Shown piece after piece: positions 8,711-17,674 of a stretch of 64,000 nt of DNA (positions are counted from its first letter, which is position 1; every line of letters begins with the position of its first letter). The position numbers were made by a program, and so were the translations under genes. The notes below the pieces were generated by a model, which did no database searches, was not told the origin of the DNA, and saw only the letters and a list, made by a program, of their open reading frames with translations. Source of the DNA: Saprospiraceae bacterium (GTDB taxonomy: Bacteria; Bacteroidota; Bacteroidia; Chitinophagales; Saprospiraceae); the NCBI GenBank assembly GCA_016718205.1, contig JADKEB010000013.1, positions 62,001 through 126,000 on the forward strand, read 5' to 3'.

Positions 8711-10435
8711 ATGATTAGATTTTCTACAATTTTTGTATTCTTATACTTTACTTTTACTGTCCATCCTTTTGTTGATGCACAACAGATCATGTTGGATGAC
8801 TCTTTTGCAGACTGGCAAGGGAATGCAATTACTGCCTTTAAAGACATAAGTGGAGATGGAAATACCAGTGGAATTGACTTCACAGATGTGAAAATAAGCA
8901 ATGATGATGTTTTCCTATATGTCTACTTTGACTTGAAAAAAGAAATCAACCTTCAACAAAATAATTTTGTAGCCCTGTATGTAGATATCGATAATCATGT
9001 ATCGACAGGATTGAACATATCCGGGATTGGAGCAGATCTTGTGTACTATTTTGGCCCGAGAAATGGTAAGCATTTTTACGGCAATCAATCCATTTCAGTA
9101 TTTCACAATGATATCGGGCTGATTTCGTCACCTACTGTCACGAGTCATCAGTTTGAAGTGGGAATAAAGCGCAATTTTTCCACCGGTTTGGGTACCGGAA
9201 AGATGGGTGATAAAATCAGAATACTCCTCACGGATGAAAACGTGGCGGGAGACAAAGCACCGGACATATCAGGTGGCTACATTTATATGATGGACAACAA
9301 CAGGAAGTTTACACCTGGTCCTTTTATGATCCAAAAAGAAAAAAAGGAGTATTTACGGATCCTGTCATACAATGTCCTGCGTGACCGTATGTTTTTACCT
9401 CAAGTTGCATCGGCCTATGAAAGGGTATTTAAGGCTATCAATCCGGACATCATTGGATTTTGTGAGATATATGATAATACATCTGCTCACACTGCTGCAT
9501 TTGTAGAAAACATTCTTCCTTCATCAGGATCTCAAAAGTGGCATCATGCTGCTTTAAGTCCGGATATCAGGCTTGTGAGCCGGTATCCGATATTGCAATC
9601 CAAGAGTCTGGATGGAAATGGGGCTTTCCTCCTCGATCTGGGTTACAGCAAGCTGGTATATATTGTTGCTCATTTGCCTTGTTGTGAAAATGACCTACAG
9701 CGCCAACAGGAAGTGGATAATATTATGTCTTTTGTGAGAGCCATACGTTTTGGTATTTCTCCATTTCAGGTACCTCAGAATACACCAATCATAATATCCG
9801 GAGATATGAATTTTGTGGGACAGAGACGCCAGCCACAAACTTTTATGACGGGTGACATTGTGGACAATGGGAGATATGGCCCAGATTTTCAACCGGATTG
9901 GGATGATTCAGATCTTAAAGATGCAACTCCTCTTACTTCAAACACATCATCCGCTTTCACATGGTACAATGGACAGGGGACATACAGTGCAGGCAGATTG
10001 GATTATTTTTTTTACACAAATTCTGTTATGGATCTTAAAAACAGTTTTGCCCTCTGGACCCCTTCGATGACCAATGCCCAACTGGTATCATCAGGACTCA
10101 GGAAAGGCGATGTGGAAGATTGTTCTGATCATTTACCCGTGGTATGTGATTTTTTAGTCAAGACCAATGTATCTTCTGTGCAAAACTCAGATAGTGATCC
10201 GGATGCTTATATCACCTGGGACGGTGAGCACATCAAGGTAAGCAGCCGGAAAGCCGGAAGGCTACAATTGTATGATATGTCCGGCAAAATGATTTTTGAT
10301 ACAGAGGTCGCCGGCAGTCAAATTGAAACATTGGTTTCTTTGTCTTCAATTATGAATTCAGATGGATTGTACCTTTGCCAGCTGGTATTACCTGAAAAAG
10401 TGTTGAGCAGGAAAATTGTATTTTTTAGGTGGTGA
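8711..10435 (+). CDS. Secreted endonuclease/exonuclease/phosphatase protein with T9SS-like tail
   Basis: 574 residues in three parts. A signal peptide ends near VDAQQ (about residue 24). An N-terminal beta-sandwich of about 190 residues follows (ITAFKDISGDGNTSGIDFTD, YVDIDNHVSTGL). The EEP catalytic domain (about 205-470) shows RILSYNVLRDR, IIGFCEIYD, IIISGDMNFVGQR, RLDYFFY and a closing SDHLPVVCDF, giving the Asn, Glu, Asp-Asn and Asp-His active-site residues of DNase I/phosphatase enzymes. The last 75 residues (GRLQLYDMSGKMIFD, GLYLCQLV, SRKIVFFRW) look like a type A T9SS sorting domain, which would send the protein through the outer membrane. This fits the gldD/gldE genes nearby. The substrate could be DNA, RNA or a phosphoester; the motifs do not decide it. 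Confidence 0.87.
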   Translation: MIRFSTIFVFLYFTFTVHPFVDAQQIMLDDSFADWQGNAITAFKDISGDGNTSGIDFTDVKISNDDVFLYVYFDLKKEINLQQNNFVALYVDIDNHVSTGLNISGIGADLVYYFGPRNGKHFYGNQSISVFHNDIGLISSPTVTSHQFEVGIKRNFSTGLGTGKMGDKIRILLTDENVAGDKAPDISGGYIYMMDNNRKFTPGPFMIQKEKKEYLRILSYNVLRDRMFLPQVASAYERVFKAINPDIIGFCEIYDNTSAHTAAFVENILPSSGSQKWHHAALSPDIRLVSRYPILQSKSLDGNGAFLLDLGYSKLVYIVAHLPCCENDLQRQQEVDNIMSFVRAIRFGISPFQVPQNTPIIISGDMNFVGQRRQPQTFMTGDIVDNGRYGPDFQPDWDDSDLKDATPLTSNTSSAFTWYNGQGTYSAGRLDYFFYTNSVMDLKNSFALWTPSMTNAQLVSSGLRKGDVEDCSDHLPVVCDFLVKTNVSSVQNSDSDPDAYITWDGEHIKVSSRKAGRLQLYDMSGKMIFDTEVAGSQIETLVSLSSIMNSDGLYLCQLVLPEKVLSRKIVFFRW

Positions 10436-10489
10436 AATCAGCATTTTTAGCATCAAATCATTCATTGTGTTGCTTTGAAATTAGGGTAT

Positions 10490-10667
10490 GTTTATGCCTT
10501 TCAGGTCTGCCCGTCAAATCTGATGAAGGCACGGTTATGTCCGAATCGCTCACCAGTCCTCCTTCGTCGGCTTAGTGGTCGAATGGTTTTTTTTTGTCTG
10601 AGGAGCGTCCTGGAGGGCGACCCTTAAGCAAAACATTAAATTTCACTTTTAAAACCTGACTTTGATA
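10490..10667 (+). repeat. Dispersed repeat A, copy 1
   Basis: About 178 bases shared in inverted orientation with 44124-44300. Shared words include TCCGAATCG, CACCAGTCCTCCTTCGTCGG, CTTAGTGGTCGAATGG, GAGGAGCGTCC, GGGCGACCCTTAAGCAAAA and CACTTTTAAAACC. It has more GC than its surroundings and no intact ORF. The segment GCGTCC...GGGCGACC can fold as a hairpin. It may be a REP-like or MITE-like sequence or the edge of an insertion sequence. Its right end abuts repeat B. Confidence 0.75.
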
Positions 10668-10780
10668 TTTTGTTACAAATAAAGGAAGTCAGAGCTTGAA
10701 TTTTAATATTGTTATGTAACCTAAAGCTTAAATTTACAGACATTCTACTTACCTATCATACATAGACTCTGACAAAGCCT
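10668..10780 (+). repeat. Dispersed repeat B, copy 1 (left end missing)
   Basis: Matches the better-preserved element at 30725-30875. The first 34 bases are identical (ACTTTGATATTTTGTTACAA, then ATAAAGGAAGTCAG). The right part shares TTTACAGACATTCTACTTA, TAGACTCT and the end ACAAAGCC. The left terminal repeat is absent because repeat A joins it at 10667. Confidence 0.7.
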
Positions 10781-10843
10781 AAAAATTTGAACATACTCTT
10801 AGTTACACACTCTGTTGGCGTTAGCTATATGGGCTAAAATCAG

Positions 10844-11737
10844 CTACAATCTGGAAATCTTCTTCTGAATAAATGATTTTATCTCAGCAATACTATTGAT
10901 GATGAGCACATTTTCAGGTAAGGTCAGGCTCTGGCTTACCGTTTGAAATCCACTTATGATAATTTGCTGTTCAGGGGCATTTTTGGCAAGTTCATTGACA
11001 TAAGGCTGTAAAGGTGACTCCGCAAAACTATCATTGAAAACAGTAAAAATATATGAAGATTTAAAAATGTTTTTACCTTCAAGTACATCTATCAATGGTG
11101 TGGATGTTCCCAGATTGATCACCTTTGCTTTGCTTTTGAGTAGTACATATTCCAAAAACAAAAGACTTAATTCATGTGAATCATTTTCAGGTAGATATAA
11201 AAGACATCTGACATTTGAAAAGCTTGTATTTTTTGAGAGCTTATCAATTTGGACAATGGTCTTTTTCCGGATGATATTGCTTACAAATGTTTCATGTACA
11301 CCTTTTACTGACCCCGCAATCCACATCACACTCAGTTTGTCCAACAGTGGATATACGATGTCATTCATAGTTTCCTCAAATCCTTTAGACTGGATCTGAT
11401 GATCGATGATGATGTTGAACTTTACCTCATCCAGCTCAAACATTGAAAACATCAATGCATCAATCTGATCTTCAAATGCTGTATCAACTTCTGTGACCTC
11501 CGCAACTTTTTGTTTTATTGAGTCAGAAGTCATTCCGGCAATCTTGGATATTTTTATGCCCTTCCTGTTGAGTAAACTGATATTAAGGACATTTTGCAGA
11601 TCATGGTCATTATAATACCTGATATTGGTATCTGTACGGCAAGGTTTGATGATACCATATCGCTTTTCCCAAATTCTCAGTGTGTGGGCTTTGACACCAG
11701 AGAGATGTTCGAGATCTTTAATAGAATAAGCAACCAT
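10844..11737 (-). CDS. MerR-type regulator with degenerate B12-binding domain
   Basis: 297 residues. The N-terminal MerR winged helix (YSIKDLEHLSGVKAHTLRIW, EKRYGII, NIRYYNDHDLQNVL) is intact and binds promoter DNA. Residues about 85-180 form the helical cap domain and 185-290 the Rossmann-like cobalamin domain of CarH/LitR-type light sensors. In CarH the cap carries W-x9-E-H; here the stretch is WIAGSVKGVHET, so the His is Thr. The lower-ligand position still has a His (NDSHELSL), but the following Gly is Ser. Adenosylcobalamin photoreception is therefore doubtful. Bacteroidota relatives often sit beside carotenoid genes; none are here. The next gene on its side is pgi, 516 bases upstream, so it is probably transcribed alone. 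Start ATG at 11737. Confidence 0.85.
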   Translation of the reverse strand: MVAYSIKDLEHLSGVKAHTLRIWEKRYGIIKPCRTDTNIRYYNDHDLQNVLNISLLNRKGIKISKIAGMTSDSIKQKVAEVTEVDTAFEDQIDALMFSMFELDEVKFNIIIDHQIQSKGFEETMNDIVYPLLDKLSVMWIAGSVKGVHETFVSNIIRKKTIVQIDKLSKNTSFSNVRCLLYLPENDSHELSLLFLEYVLLKSKAKVINLGTSTPLIDVLEGKNIFKSSYIFTVFNDSFAESPLQPYVNELAKNAPEQQIIISGFQTVSQSLTLPENVLIINSIAEIKSFIQKKISRL

Positions 11738-12253
11738 TGATATTATTAGGCCTGGTGTAAAATGAACTTAAAATCGTGAGTTAACAAACTGTGATATAAA
11801 AAGTTTATTTGTTTCATAGCTTTGTTGAAAATTAACACATCTAACATTGGATACAATCTCATTTCTTTTGACTATAGTATAGCTGATTATTCACTCGTTG
11901 CGCAGCTATGCTATGAGAGCTGAAGAACTACTCCGTCAACATCTACCCTAATGATTCCAAAGGCCTTTTCTACATTAGCATCCCAGATTACAAAGGATAC
12001 TTTTCCCAACCAATTGCATTTATTACAAGACTGTTCAGACTTTGTTGTAATGTTAACTTTCTTACAACTACCATTTCAGGATGATCTTGAATTTTCCACT
12101 TGATTATTGGCCTAAATAAATGCCTATTCAAATTGTGTGGTTGATATATTGACTCTTCAACAGTTCACTTTGTTGATTTATGTACCCCAATAGAGTATTC
12201 GAACAATAATATGAGTATCATCGTCTTTACTCAAAAAAATATCGTCGTTATAC
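11738..12253. other. Intergenic stretch between the MerR gene and pgi
   Basis: 516 bases without an intact gene. It holds a plus-strand relic resembling a T9SS sorting domain (11917-12010, listed separately) and, next to the pgi stop, a 45-base word that recurs at 31500-31545. No terminator was recognised for pgi. Confidence 0.5.
11917..12010 (+). pseudogene. Relic of a T9SS C-terminal sorting domain
   Basis: An open stretch preceded by TGA (11914-11916) translates as ELKNYSVNIYPNDSKGLFYI followed by SIPDYKGYF. The pattern VNIYPN-x-SKGLF-x-I is the typical opening of a type A T9SS sorting domain (consensus IYPNPxxG). The continuation is not domain-like and there is no start codon. It reads as the surviving tail end of a lost secreted-protein gene. 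The match is by eye only. Confidence 0.4.
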
Positions 12254-12256
12254 CTA
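12211..12256 (+). repeat. 45-base dispersed word, copy 1
   Basis: ATGAGTATCATCGTCTTTA and the following A-rich part ending ATCGTCGTTATA recur at 31500-31545 with few changes. This copy begins 43 bases downstream of the pgi stop (minus strand) and runs up to it. In one plus frame both copies read YEYHRLYSKK followed by a YRR motif, so it may be the tail of a lost gene or a small DNA element. Confidence 0.55.
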
Positions 12257-13900
12257 TAAAAATGCTTTCCATGCATTGATCAGTCCATTAGTAGAACCAT
12301 CAAATGCCTTGGTTTCAGTTTTTTTATCCAGTTCAGGTATGATGTTACCTGCTAGTTGTTTGCCTAATTCCACACCCCACTGATCAAAACTGTAAATATT
12401 CCATATGATACCCTGTACAAAGATCTTGTGTTCATACATAGATATAAGCTTGCCGAGAGTTTCCGGATCTATTTTTTTTACAAGGATAGAGTTGGTAGAT
12501 CTATTGCCTTCAAATACCTTAAAAGGCACTAACGGTAGATACTCTTCCGGTTTTTTACCTGCTTTTTCAAATTCCTCAATGACTTGAGCCCTTGATTTTC
12601 CTGTCATAAGAGCTTGTGTTTGGGCAAAAAAATTGGACAATAGTAGCTTATGGTGATTTCCAATAGGATGATGTGACAAAGCCGGTGCAATAAAATCACA
12701 TGGAATCAGTCTCGTTCCCTGATGGATAAGCTGATAGAATGCATGTTGACCATTGGTACCTGGTTCACCCCAAATGATCGGTCCTGTCTGGTAAGTGACA
12801 GTATTACCGTTTCTGTCAGTGGTTTTGCCATTACTTTCCATATTTCCTTGCTGAAAGTATGCAGCAAATCTATGCAGATACTGATCATATGGTAAAATGG
12901 CTTCTGATGCGGCACCATTGAAGTTGGTATGCCATATACCTATCAACGCAAGGATCACAGGTATATTTTTTTCAAACGGTGCAGTGCGGAAATGCCTGTC
13001 CATCTTATAAAACCCTGCCAGTAACTTTTCAAAATTGTCATACCCTATCGCCAATGCTATGGATAAACCTATGGCTGAAGTAAGAGAATACCTTCCTCCT
13101 ACCCAATCCCAAAATTCAAACATATTTGCAGGATTAATCCCGAATTTTACTACTGCAGCAGTATTGGTAGACAAAGCTACAAAATGTTTGCTGACATGTT
13201 GCGCATCACCTGCTTCGCGTAGAAATATATCTCGTGCCGAATAAGCATTGGCCATGGTTTCCTGTGTGGTAAATGTTTTGGAAGCAACGAGAAAAAGTGT
13301 GGTAGCCATATCAAGTTTTGAAGTGACTTCAGTGATATGGGTTGCATCAACATTGGACACAAAATGAACATTTAACCTTGTTTTGTAGGGTTTTAAAGCT
13401 TCAGTGACCATCACAGGGCCCAGATCCGAACCACCAATACCTATATTGACTACATCTGTGATGGGTTTGCCGGTATATCCCTTCCATTTGCCTGAGATTA
13501 CCTCAAGACAAAATTTTTTCATTTTTTCATTTACCTCTTTTATTTTCGGCATCACATTCACTCCATCCAGCATTATTGGCTTTCCTGACTTGTTGCGGAG
13601 AGCAGTATGCAATACAGCCCTGTTTTCTGTGACATTGATTTTTTCTCCATCGAACATAGCAGAGATCGCTTCCTTGAGCTTGCAGTTTTTGGCCAGATTC
13701 AAGAGAAGTTTCATTGCATCATCAGAAATATTATTTTTGGAGTAATCTACCAGGATATCATCGAAAGTAGTTGAATACTTTTCAAATCTATCTTTATCCT
13801 GATGGAACAATTCTGAAATGGTAGTGTGTTTTGTCGCCTTATGGTGTTTTGTCAATTTTTTCCATGAAGCAGTGGTTGTTGGATCAATATTGAAAAGCAT
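12254..13900 (-). CDS. pgi: Glucose-6-phosphate isomerase
   Basis: A complete 548-residue phosphoglucose isomerase of the long (E. coli-like) type, interconverting glucose-6-phosphate and fructose-6-phosphate in the cytoplasm. Signatures: VNIGIGGSDLGPVMV in the first SIS domain, GGRYSLTSAIGLSIALAIG, SNGKTTDRNG, IWGEPGTNGQHAFYQLIHQG containing the catalytic Glu region and the essential His, and the C-terminal SFDQWGVELGKQLA. Length and order are normal. The start is an ATG giving MLFNIDPTTTASWKKLTKHH, the standard N-terminus. It appears to be monocistronic; gldD ends 68 bases away, upstream on the same strand, with no obvious terminator between them. Confidence 0.97.
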   Translation of the reverse strand: MLFNIDPTTTASWKKLTKHHKATKHTTISELFHQDKDRFEKYSTTFDDILVDYSKNNISDDAMKLLLNLAKNCKLKEAISAMFDGEKINVTENRAVLHTALRNKSGKPIMLDGVNVMPKIKEVNEKMKKFCLEVISGKWKGYTGKPITDVVNIGIGGSDLGPVMVTEALKPYKTRLNVHFVSNVDATHITEVTSKLDMATTLFLVASKTFTTQETMANAYSARDIFLREAGDAQHVSKHFVALSTNTAAVVKFGINPANMFEFWDWVGGRYSLTSAIGLSIALAIGYDNFEKLLAGFYKMDRHFRTAPFEKNIPVILALIGIWHTNFNGAASEAILPYDQYLHRFAAYFQQGNMESNGKTTDRNGNTVTYQTGPIIWGEPGTNGQHAFYQLIHQGTRLIPCDFIAPALSHHPIGNHHKLLLSNFFAQTQALMTGKSRAQVIEEFEKAGKKPEEYLPLVPFKVFEGNRSTNSILVKKIDPETLGKLISMYEHKIFVQGIIWNIYSFDQWGVELGKQLAGNIIPELDKKTETKAFDGSTNGLINAWKAFL

Positions 13901-13968
13901 AACTTCAAATTTTATTAATTGTCAGAAAAACTATGAACCTATATATTTTTTTTGAACTCTAAAAAGCA

Positions 13969-14565
13969 TTATTTCCACTTGAAGGACGAAATCAAGCTAT
14001 CTATATCTGTTTTGATGAATGTAAGCATTGGTGCTGTAGAGTCAGGATTCACCTTACTGTTAAAATACAATCCACCTCTGAAAAAGTGATTTTTTTCGTC
14101 AGTAAGGTAAAACTGAACCGGACTCGCCACTGGCCCTTCAATGTCAAATAGTACACCTTTGATACCTTGTGGAGTATCTATAATGGATTCTTTTCGGTAA
14201 TTGGCTTTTATATTGTGCTTGCCGGCTATATAGAAAGCGTCATTTATCAGTCCCGAAAGCGTTTTTGATTTTGTAATGGTATAATAACTGCAATGAATAC
14301 TGGCATTTAAGGCAGAAATTTGTATGTCAAACCAGCAAGGGTGACTGGGTTTTCCATCAAAAATAAATGAGTCTCTAACTATATTGCAATAATCAGGCAA
14401 TCTGAATGTAAAATTGCATAGTGAAGTATCGAAAGCCGTCATATTTTTTTCCGGATAAACCACCTTTGGGAACATTCTGGCTTTGGGAAGTTTTATAGCT
14501 TCATCAACACAGCCGCTCCAGATGAAGAACAATAGTAATACAAAATGATTCTTGGTTTTAAGCAT
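13969..14565 (-). CDS. gldD: Gliding motility lipoprotein GldD
   Basis: 198 residues with a lipoprotein signal peptide (cysteine in IWSGCVDEA, residue about 19). The body is recognisably GldD: PKARMFPKVVYPEK, CNFTFRLPDYC, PCWFDIQIS, ASIHCSYYTITKSKTLSGLI, then DIEGPVASPVQFYLTDEKNHF and a FRGGLYFNSKVNPDSTAPM run. GldD is needed for gliding and T9SS function in Flavobacterium and is anchored in the cell envelope. The gene overlaps the end of gldE by 8 bases, the usual arrangement in Bacteroidota, which supports translational coupling. The pair points to a functional T9SS in this organism, though gliding itself cannot be inferred. Confidence 0.93.
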   Translation of the reverse strand: MLKTKNHFVLLLFFIWSGCVDEAIKLPKARMFPKVVYPEKNMTAFDTSLCNFTFRLPDYCNIVRDSFIFDGKPSHPCWFDIQISALNASIHCSYYTITKSKTLSGLINDAFYIAGKHNIKANYRKESIIDTPQGIKGVLFDIEGPVASPVQFYLTDEKNHFFRGGLYFNSKVNPDSTAPMLTFIKTDIDSLISSFKWK

Positions 14566-15961
14566 GGATGAATAGGCTTATTTTTTCAATTCTCCTCTTA
14601 GTAACGGTTACAACTTTTAGTGTAATATCATTGATAGTAATTTCTTTTTCTGAATTAGGTATGGCACCGACTATCTCCAGTATCAAACCAGCCAATGAGT
14701 CTGCATCTCCTCTCACATCATCGAAATAACCTGCACTGACACCAATGATACGGCACACATCATTGAGCAGTGTTTTGCCTTCAAAGATATAGTTATTATC
14801 TGTGATTTTGATAAAATCCACATCTTCTTCCTGATCAAATTCATCTTTGATATCTCCTACTACTTCTTCCATTATATCTTCAAGGGTCGCAATTCCTGCC
14901 GTACCTCCGTATTCGTCTACAATGACCGCCATATGCATCCTTTTGAGCTGAAACTCCCTTAGCAATTCATCTATCTTTTTTGATTCGGGGACAAACAAAG
15001 CTGAGGGTCTTATCAACTTTTGCCATTCAAACTGATCTCCTTCTTCCGTATATGCCAGCAGGTCTTTTACATAGAGGATACCTGATATATTATCCAGATC
15101 TTCCTTTATGACCGGAAGTCGCGAGTAGCCGGATTCCTTTACTATTTTCATGACTTCTTTGAAGGTATTCTCAACATCAACATACACAATATCCATGCGA
15201 GGGTGCATGATTTGTTTTGCAGAAGTATCTCCAAAATTGACGATGCCTTTCAATATATCTGCTTCCTGAGTGGCGTGAGGAGTATCATTGGTCATAGTAA
15301 GGTCTATGGCAGCGTCTATATCTTCTTTGCTGGTCAGGTTCTGACTGCTATTGGCAGATAATCTTTTTTCCATTTTGGACGACCATCCTACCAATATACT
15401 GCTTGCCGGATTTAACAACCACATTAGAAACGTCAGTGGTCCTGACATCAGATGTACTATCTTATGTTTGCTCAGCGTGGCGTATATTTTTGGCATTGCC
15501 TCACCGAACAGCACTAGAATAAATGTCACACCCACGACAGTGAGAAGAAAATGGAAGATTTCTGCAATAGCTTCAGATGTGGCTAAGCTGTAAAAAACAT
15601 TGTCATGAAGCCACGTTCCTATAGCCAGTAATGTGGTATGTCCAAAAAATATTTTAATTATAATGTCAGCCACAATAACTATGGCCACATTTACAAAATT
15701 ATTGGCAATCAATATAGTAGCCAGAAGGTATCTTGGTTTCTCTTTGAGTAGCAATGCTCTTTTTGAAGAAGGAGAATTTTGTTCTTCAAGATCTTTGATG
15801 TCTTTGATTCCCAATGAAAAATAAGCTACTTCCGACGCTGAGATAAGCCCGGAACAAATGATGAGGACTATAAAAATTAAAAAAGGAATCAAAAGTTGCC
15901 CTGATGGCTCAGTGACGACACTTTGAAAAGCTATAAAAAACAAACTGGGCTCAGGGTCCAA
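14558..15961 (-). CDS. gldE: Gliding-motility-associated protein GldE (CorC/HlyC type)
   Basis: 467 residues: a DUF21/CNNM transmembrane domain (about 20-190, four hydrophobic segments), a pair of CBS domains (about 205-335: MHPRMDIVYVDVENTF, GYSRLPVIKEDLDNISGILY, HMAVIVDEYGGTAGIATLED) and a C-terminal CorC_HlyC domain (DDVRGDADSLAGLILE). The architecture is that of Mg/Co transporter-like CNNM proteins; GldE is the version linked to gliding. The start is TTG at 15961, a few bases after an ATG-TAA pair; no ATG gives a complete membrane domain. It lies between ssb (36-base gap) and gldD (8-base overlap), the classic mutY-ssb-gldE-gldD order. Confidence 0.93.
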   Translation of the reverse strand: MDPEPSLFFIAFQSVVTEPSGQLLIPFLIFIVLIICSGLISASEVAYFSLGIKDIKDLEEQNSPSSKRALLLKEKPRYLLATILIANNFVNVAIVIVADIIIKIFFGHTTLLAIGTWLHDNVFYSLATSEAIAEIFHFLLTVVGVTFILVLFGEAMPKIYATLSKHKIVHLMSGPLTFLMWLLNPASSILVGWSSKMEKRLSANSSQNLTSKEDIDAAIDLTMTNDTPHATQEADILKGIVNFGDTSAKQIMHPRMDIVYVDVENTFKEVMKIVKESGYSRLPVIKEDLDNISGILYVKDLLAYTEEGDQFEWQKLIRPSALFVPESKKIDELLREFQLKRMHMAVIVDEYGGTAGIATLEDIMEEVVGDIKDEFDQEEDVDFIKITDNNYIFEGKTLLNDVCRIIGVSAGYFDDVRGDADSLAGLILEIVGAIPNSEKEITINDITLKVVTVTKRRIEKISLFIHA

Positions 15962-15997
15962 AATTTACATTTTAATTTATAAATAACTGCTTCGGCC

Positions 15998-16462
15998 TTA
16001 AAAAGGTAAGTCGTCAGCAGGAGGCACATCCTGATTCGTTGATTGTGCTGCGGTAGAAGAAGGGGAATTAATGGGCTTGTTGAAAGGATCGTCTTCTACT
16101 CCCGGAAATGATGTAGAAAATCCACCGCCTTTATTTTCACGTTTTTCCAATGAATAAAGTGTATTTGCTACAATTTCAGAAATGGTTCTTTCGTGACCTT
16201 CTTTATCCTGATATTTTCTGTGTGTGATTTTACCTTCTATAAATGCAAGACCTCCTTTCTTTAGTTCTCGCTCCGCTTTTTCAGCAAGATGTCTCCACAC
16301 TACGATATTATGCCATTCAGTAAGTGTTTGCCATGTATCATTTTTATCTCTGTAATTTTCATTGGTAGCCAGTGTAAAAGTACCAACTTTCGTACCATTT
16401 TCCAGTGTTCTTATCTCCGGATCTCTGCCAAGATTACCGACAAGAGTGACTTTATTTATCAT
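15998..16462 (-). CDS. ssb: Single-stranded DNA-binding protein
   Basis: A 154-residue SSB. An N-terminal OB fold (NKVTLVGNLGRDPEIRTLEN, FTLATNENYRDK, TEWHNIVVWRHLAEKAE, GLAFIEGKITHRKY) is followed by a Pro/Ser-rich linker and the acidic tip DDLPF, which recruits replication and repair proteins. It protects single-stranded DNA during replication, recombination and repair. Located between mutY and gldE on the minus strand, with 27 bases to mutY. Normal length and start. A detached SSB-like tip at 41365-41470 shows that a second ssb gene once existed. Confidence 0.96.
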   Translation of the reverse strand: MINKVTLVGNLGRDPEIRTLENGTKVGTFTLATNENYRDKNDTWQTLTEWHNIVVWRHLAEKAERELKKGGLAFIEGKITHRKYQDKEGHERTISEIVANTLYSLEKRENKGGGFSTSFPGVEDDPFNKPINSPSSTAAQSTNQDVPPADDLPF

Positions 16463-16489
16463 AGGTTGATTTATTTTAAATTGTTATGA

Positions 16490-17569
16490 TCAATAGTTTT
16501 TGCTACCGGAATTGTTTTCCAGGTAGGAAGTGATGATTTTTGGAAATGCAAAGTTTGATACTTTTTGGCTATCTACCAAACAATATGGTTGTTTTATTTC
16601 TCCAAAAGTACAATTTAGTGATATTTTATAGAAATCAGCGTGTATAATACGATGCGTTAATATTTGTTTGAGTTTTACCACTTTGACGGGAGTAGCCCCT
16701 AACTCATTTTCAGGCAATATTTTGAGCAGCAATCCGGTAATATCATCTCTGCCAGGAGTGGTTTCTGCGGTCGTTTCAATCATAGGAAATTCATATAGAT
16801 TTTTCCAGATATCATTCTCCGTTCTTTGTATTATGATAGTATTGCCGGATGTATCCTGTATGTCATAGTAGTGAAAATATCTGATGACTTTTTGTACTCT
16901 TTTTGATTTATATGGGATGGTCTGGACCAAACTTTGATGATATGCTGAACAATAATCATTCATAGGGCATTTGATACAATCGGGCTTCCCGGGGATACAT
17001 ACCAAAGCTCCAAAATCCATAAGTGCCTGATTGAATTCTGAAGGTTTTGTTTGCCGGATTGCATCTTGTACAAATAAGTAAATTTCGTTTAATACTTCTT
17101 TTGTGTCCACTGGTCTTGTAATGCCATTGATACGGGAGACCAATCTGATCACATTTCCATCCACCACAGGATAAGGCAATTCATATGCAAATGATCCGAT
17201 CGCTGCAGCTGTGTACGGTCCTATACCTTTTAACTTTAGCAGACCATCATAATCTTGCGGAAAAACTGAATGATGAAGCTCAACTATTTGTTTTGCTGTC
17301 TGGTGAAGATTTCTTGCTCTGGAGTAATATCCCAAGCCCTGCCAGGCTTTCATGACTTGATCGGTAGTAGCATCAGCCAGAGCTTTGACATCGGGAAACA
17401 GTATTAAAAATCTGTGATAATATGGTGTGCCTTGCTCAACTCTGGTCTGCTGGAGGATAATTTCAGAGAGCCAGATTTTATAAGGGTCTGTTTGATTTTT
17501 CCATGGCAAGGACCTTTTATTTTCTGACCACCATTCCAGCAAACGTTGCGAAAATTGCCCTGTATTCAT
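16490..17569 (-). CDS. mutY: A/G-specific adenine DNA glycosylase
   Basis: A 359-residue MutY, which removes adenine mispaired with 8-oxoguanine. Catalytic Glu lies in LSEIILQQTRVEQG, the helix-hairpin-helix in LLKLKGIGPYTAAAIGSFAY, and the catalytic Asp in PYPVVDGNVIRL. Four cysteines (CIPGKPDCIKCPMNDYC, spacing 6-2-5) bind the [4Fe-4S] cluster. The C-terminal NUDIX-like domain that reads the oxidised guanine is present (RYFHYYDIQDTSG, LTHRIIHADFYKI). Length is normal. The gene heads the mutY-ssb-gldE-gldD run; a strong hairpin at 17613-17648 separates it from the upstream sigma-factor gene. Confidence 0.96.
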   Translation of the reverse strand: MNTGQFSQRLLEWWSENKRSLPWKNQTDPYKIWLSEIILQQTRVEQGTPYYHRFLILFPDVKALADATTDQVMKAWQGLGYYSRARNLHQTAKQIVELHHSVFPQDYDGLLKLKGIGPYTAAAIGSFAYELPYPVVDGNVIRLVSRINGITRPVDTKEVLNEIYLFVQDAIRQTKPSEFNQALMDFGALVCIPGKPDCIKCPMNDYCSAYHQSLVQTIPYKSKRVQKVIRYFHYYDIQDTSGNTIIIQRTENDIWKNLYEFPMIETTAETTPGRDDITGLLLKILPENELGATPVKVVKLKQILTHRIIHADFYKISLNCTFGEIKQPYCLVDSQKVSNFAFPKIITSYLENNSGSKNY

Positions 17570-17612
17570 TAAAAATATTGGTGGTGTAATAAAAGAATAT
17601 TAAGAATTATTG

Positions 17613-17648
17613 ACAAAAAAAGAGGTCATAAAATAAATCATGACCTCT
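17613..17648 (-). terminator. Terminator downstream of the first ECF sigma gene
   Basis: Perfect 9-bp stem AGAGGTCAT / ATGACCTCT (17621-17629, 17640-17648) with a 10-base loop. On the minus strand it is followed by TTTTTTT, and the plus strand also ends in A/T runs. It separates the sigma gene from mutY. Confidence 0.85.
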
Positions 17649-17674
17649 AAAAAATTTATTATATGAGTGAAATT

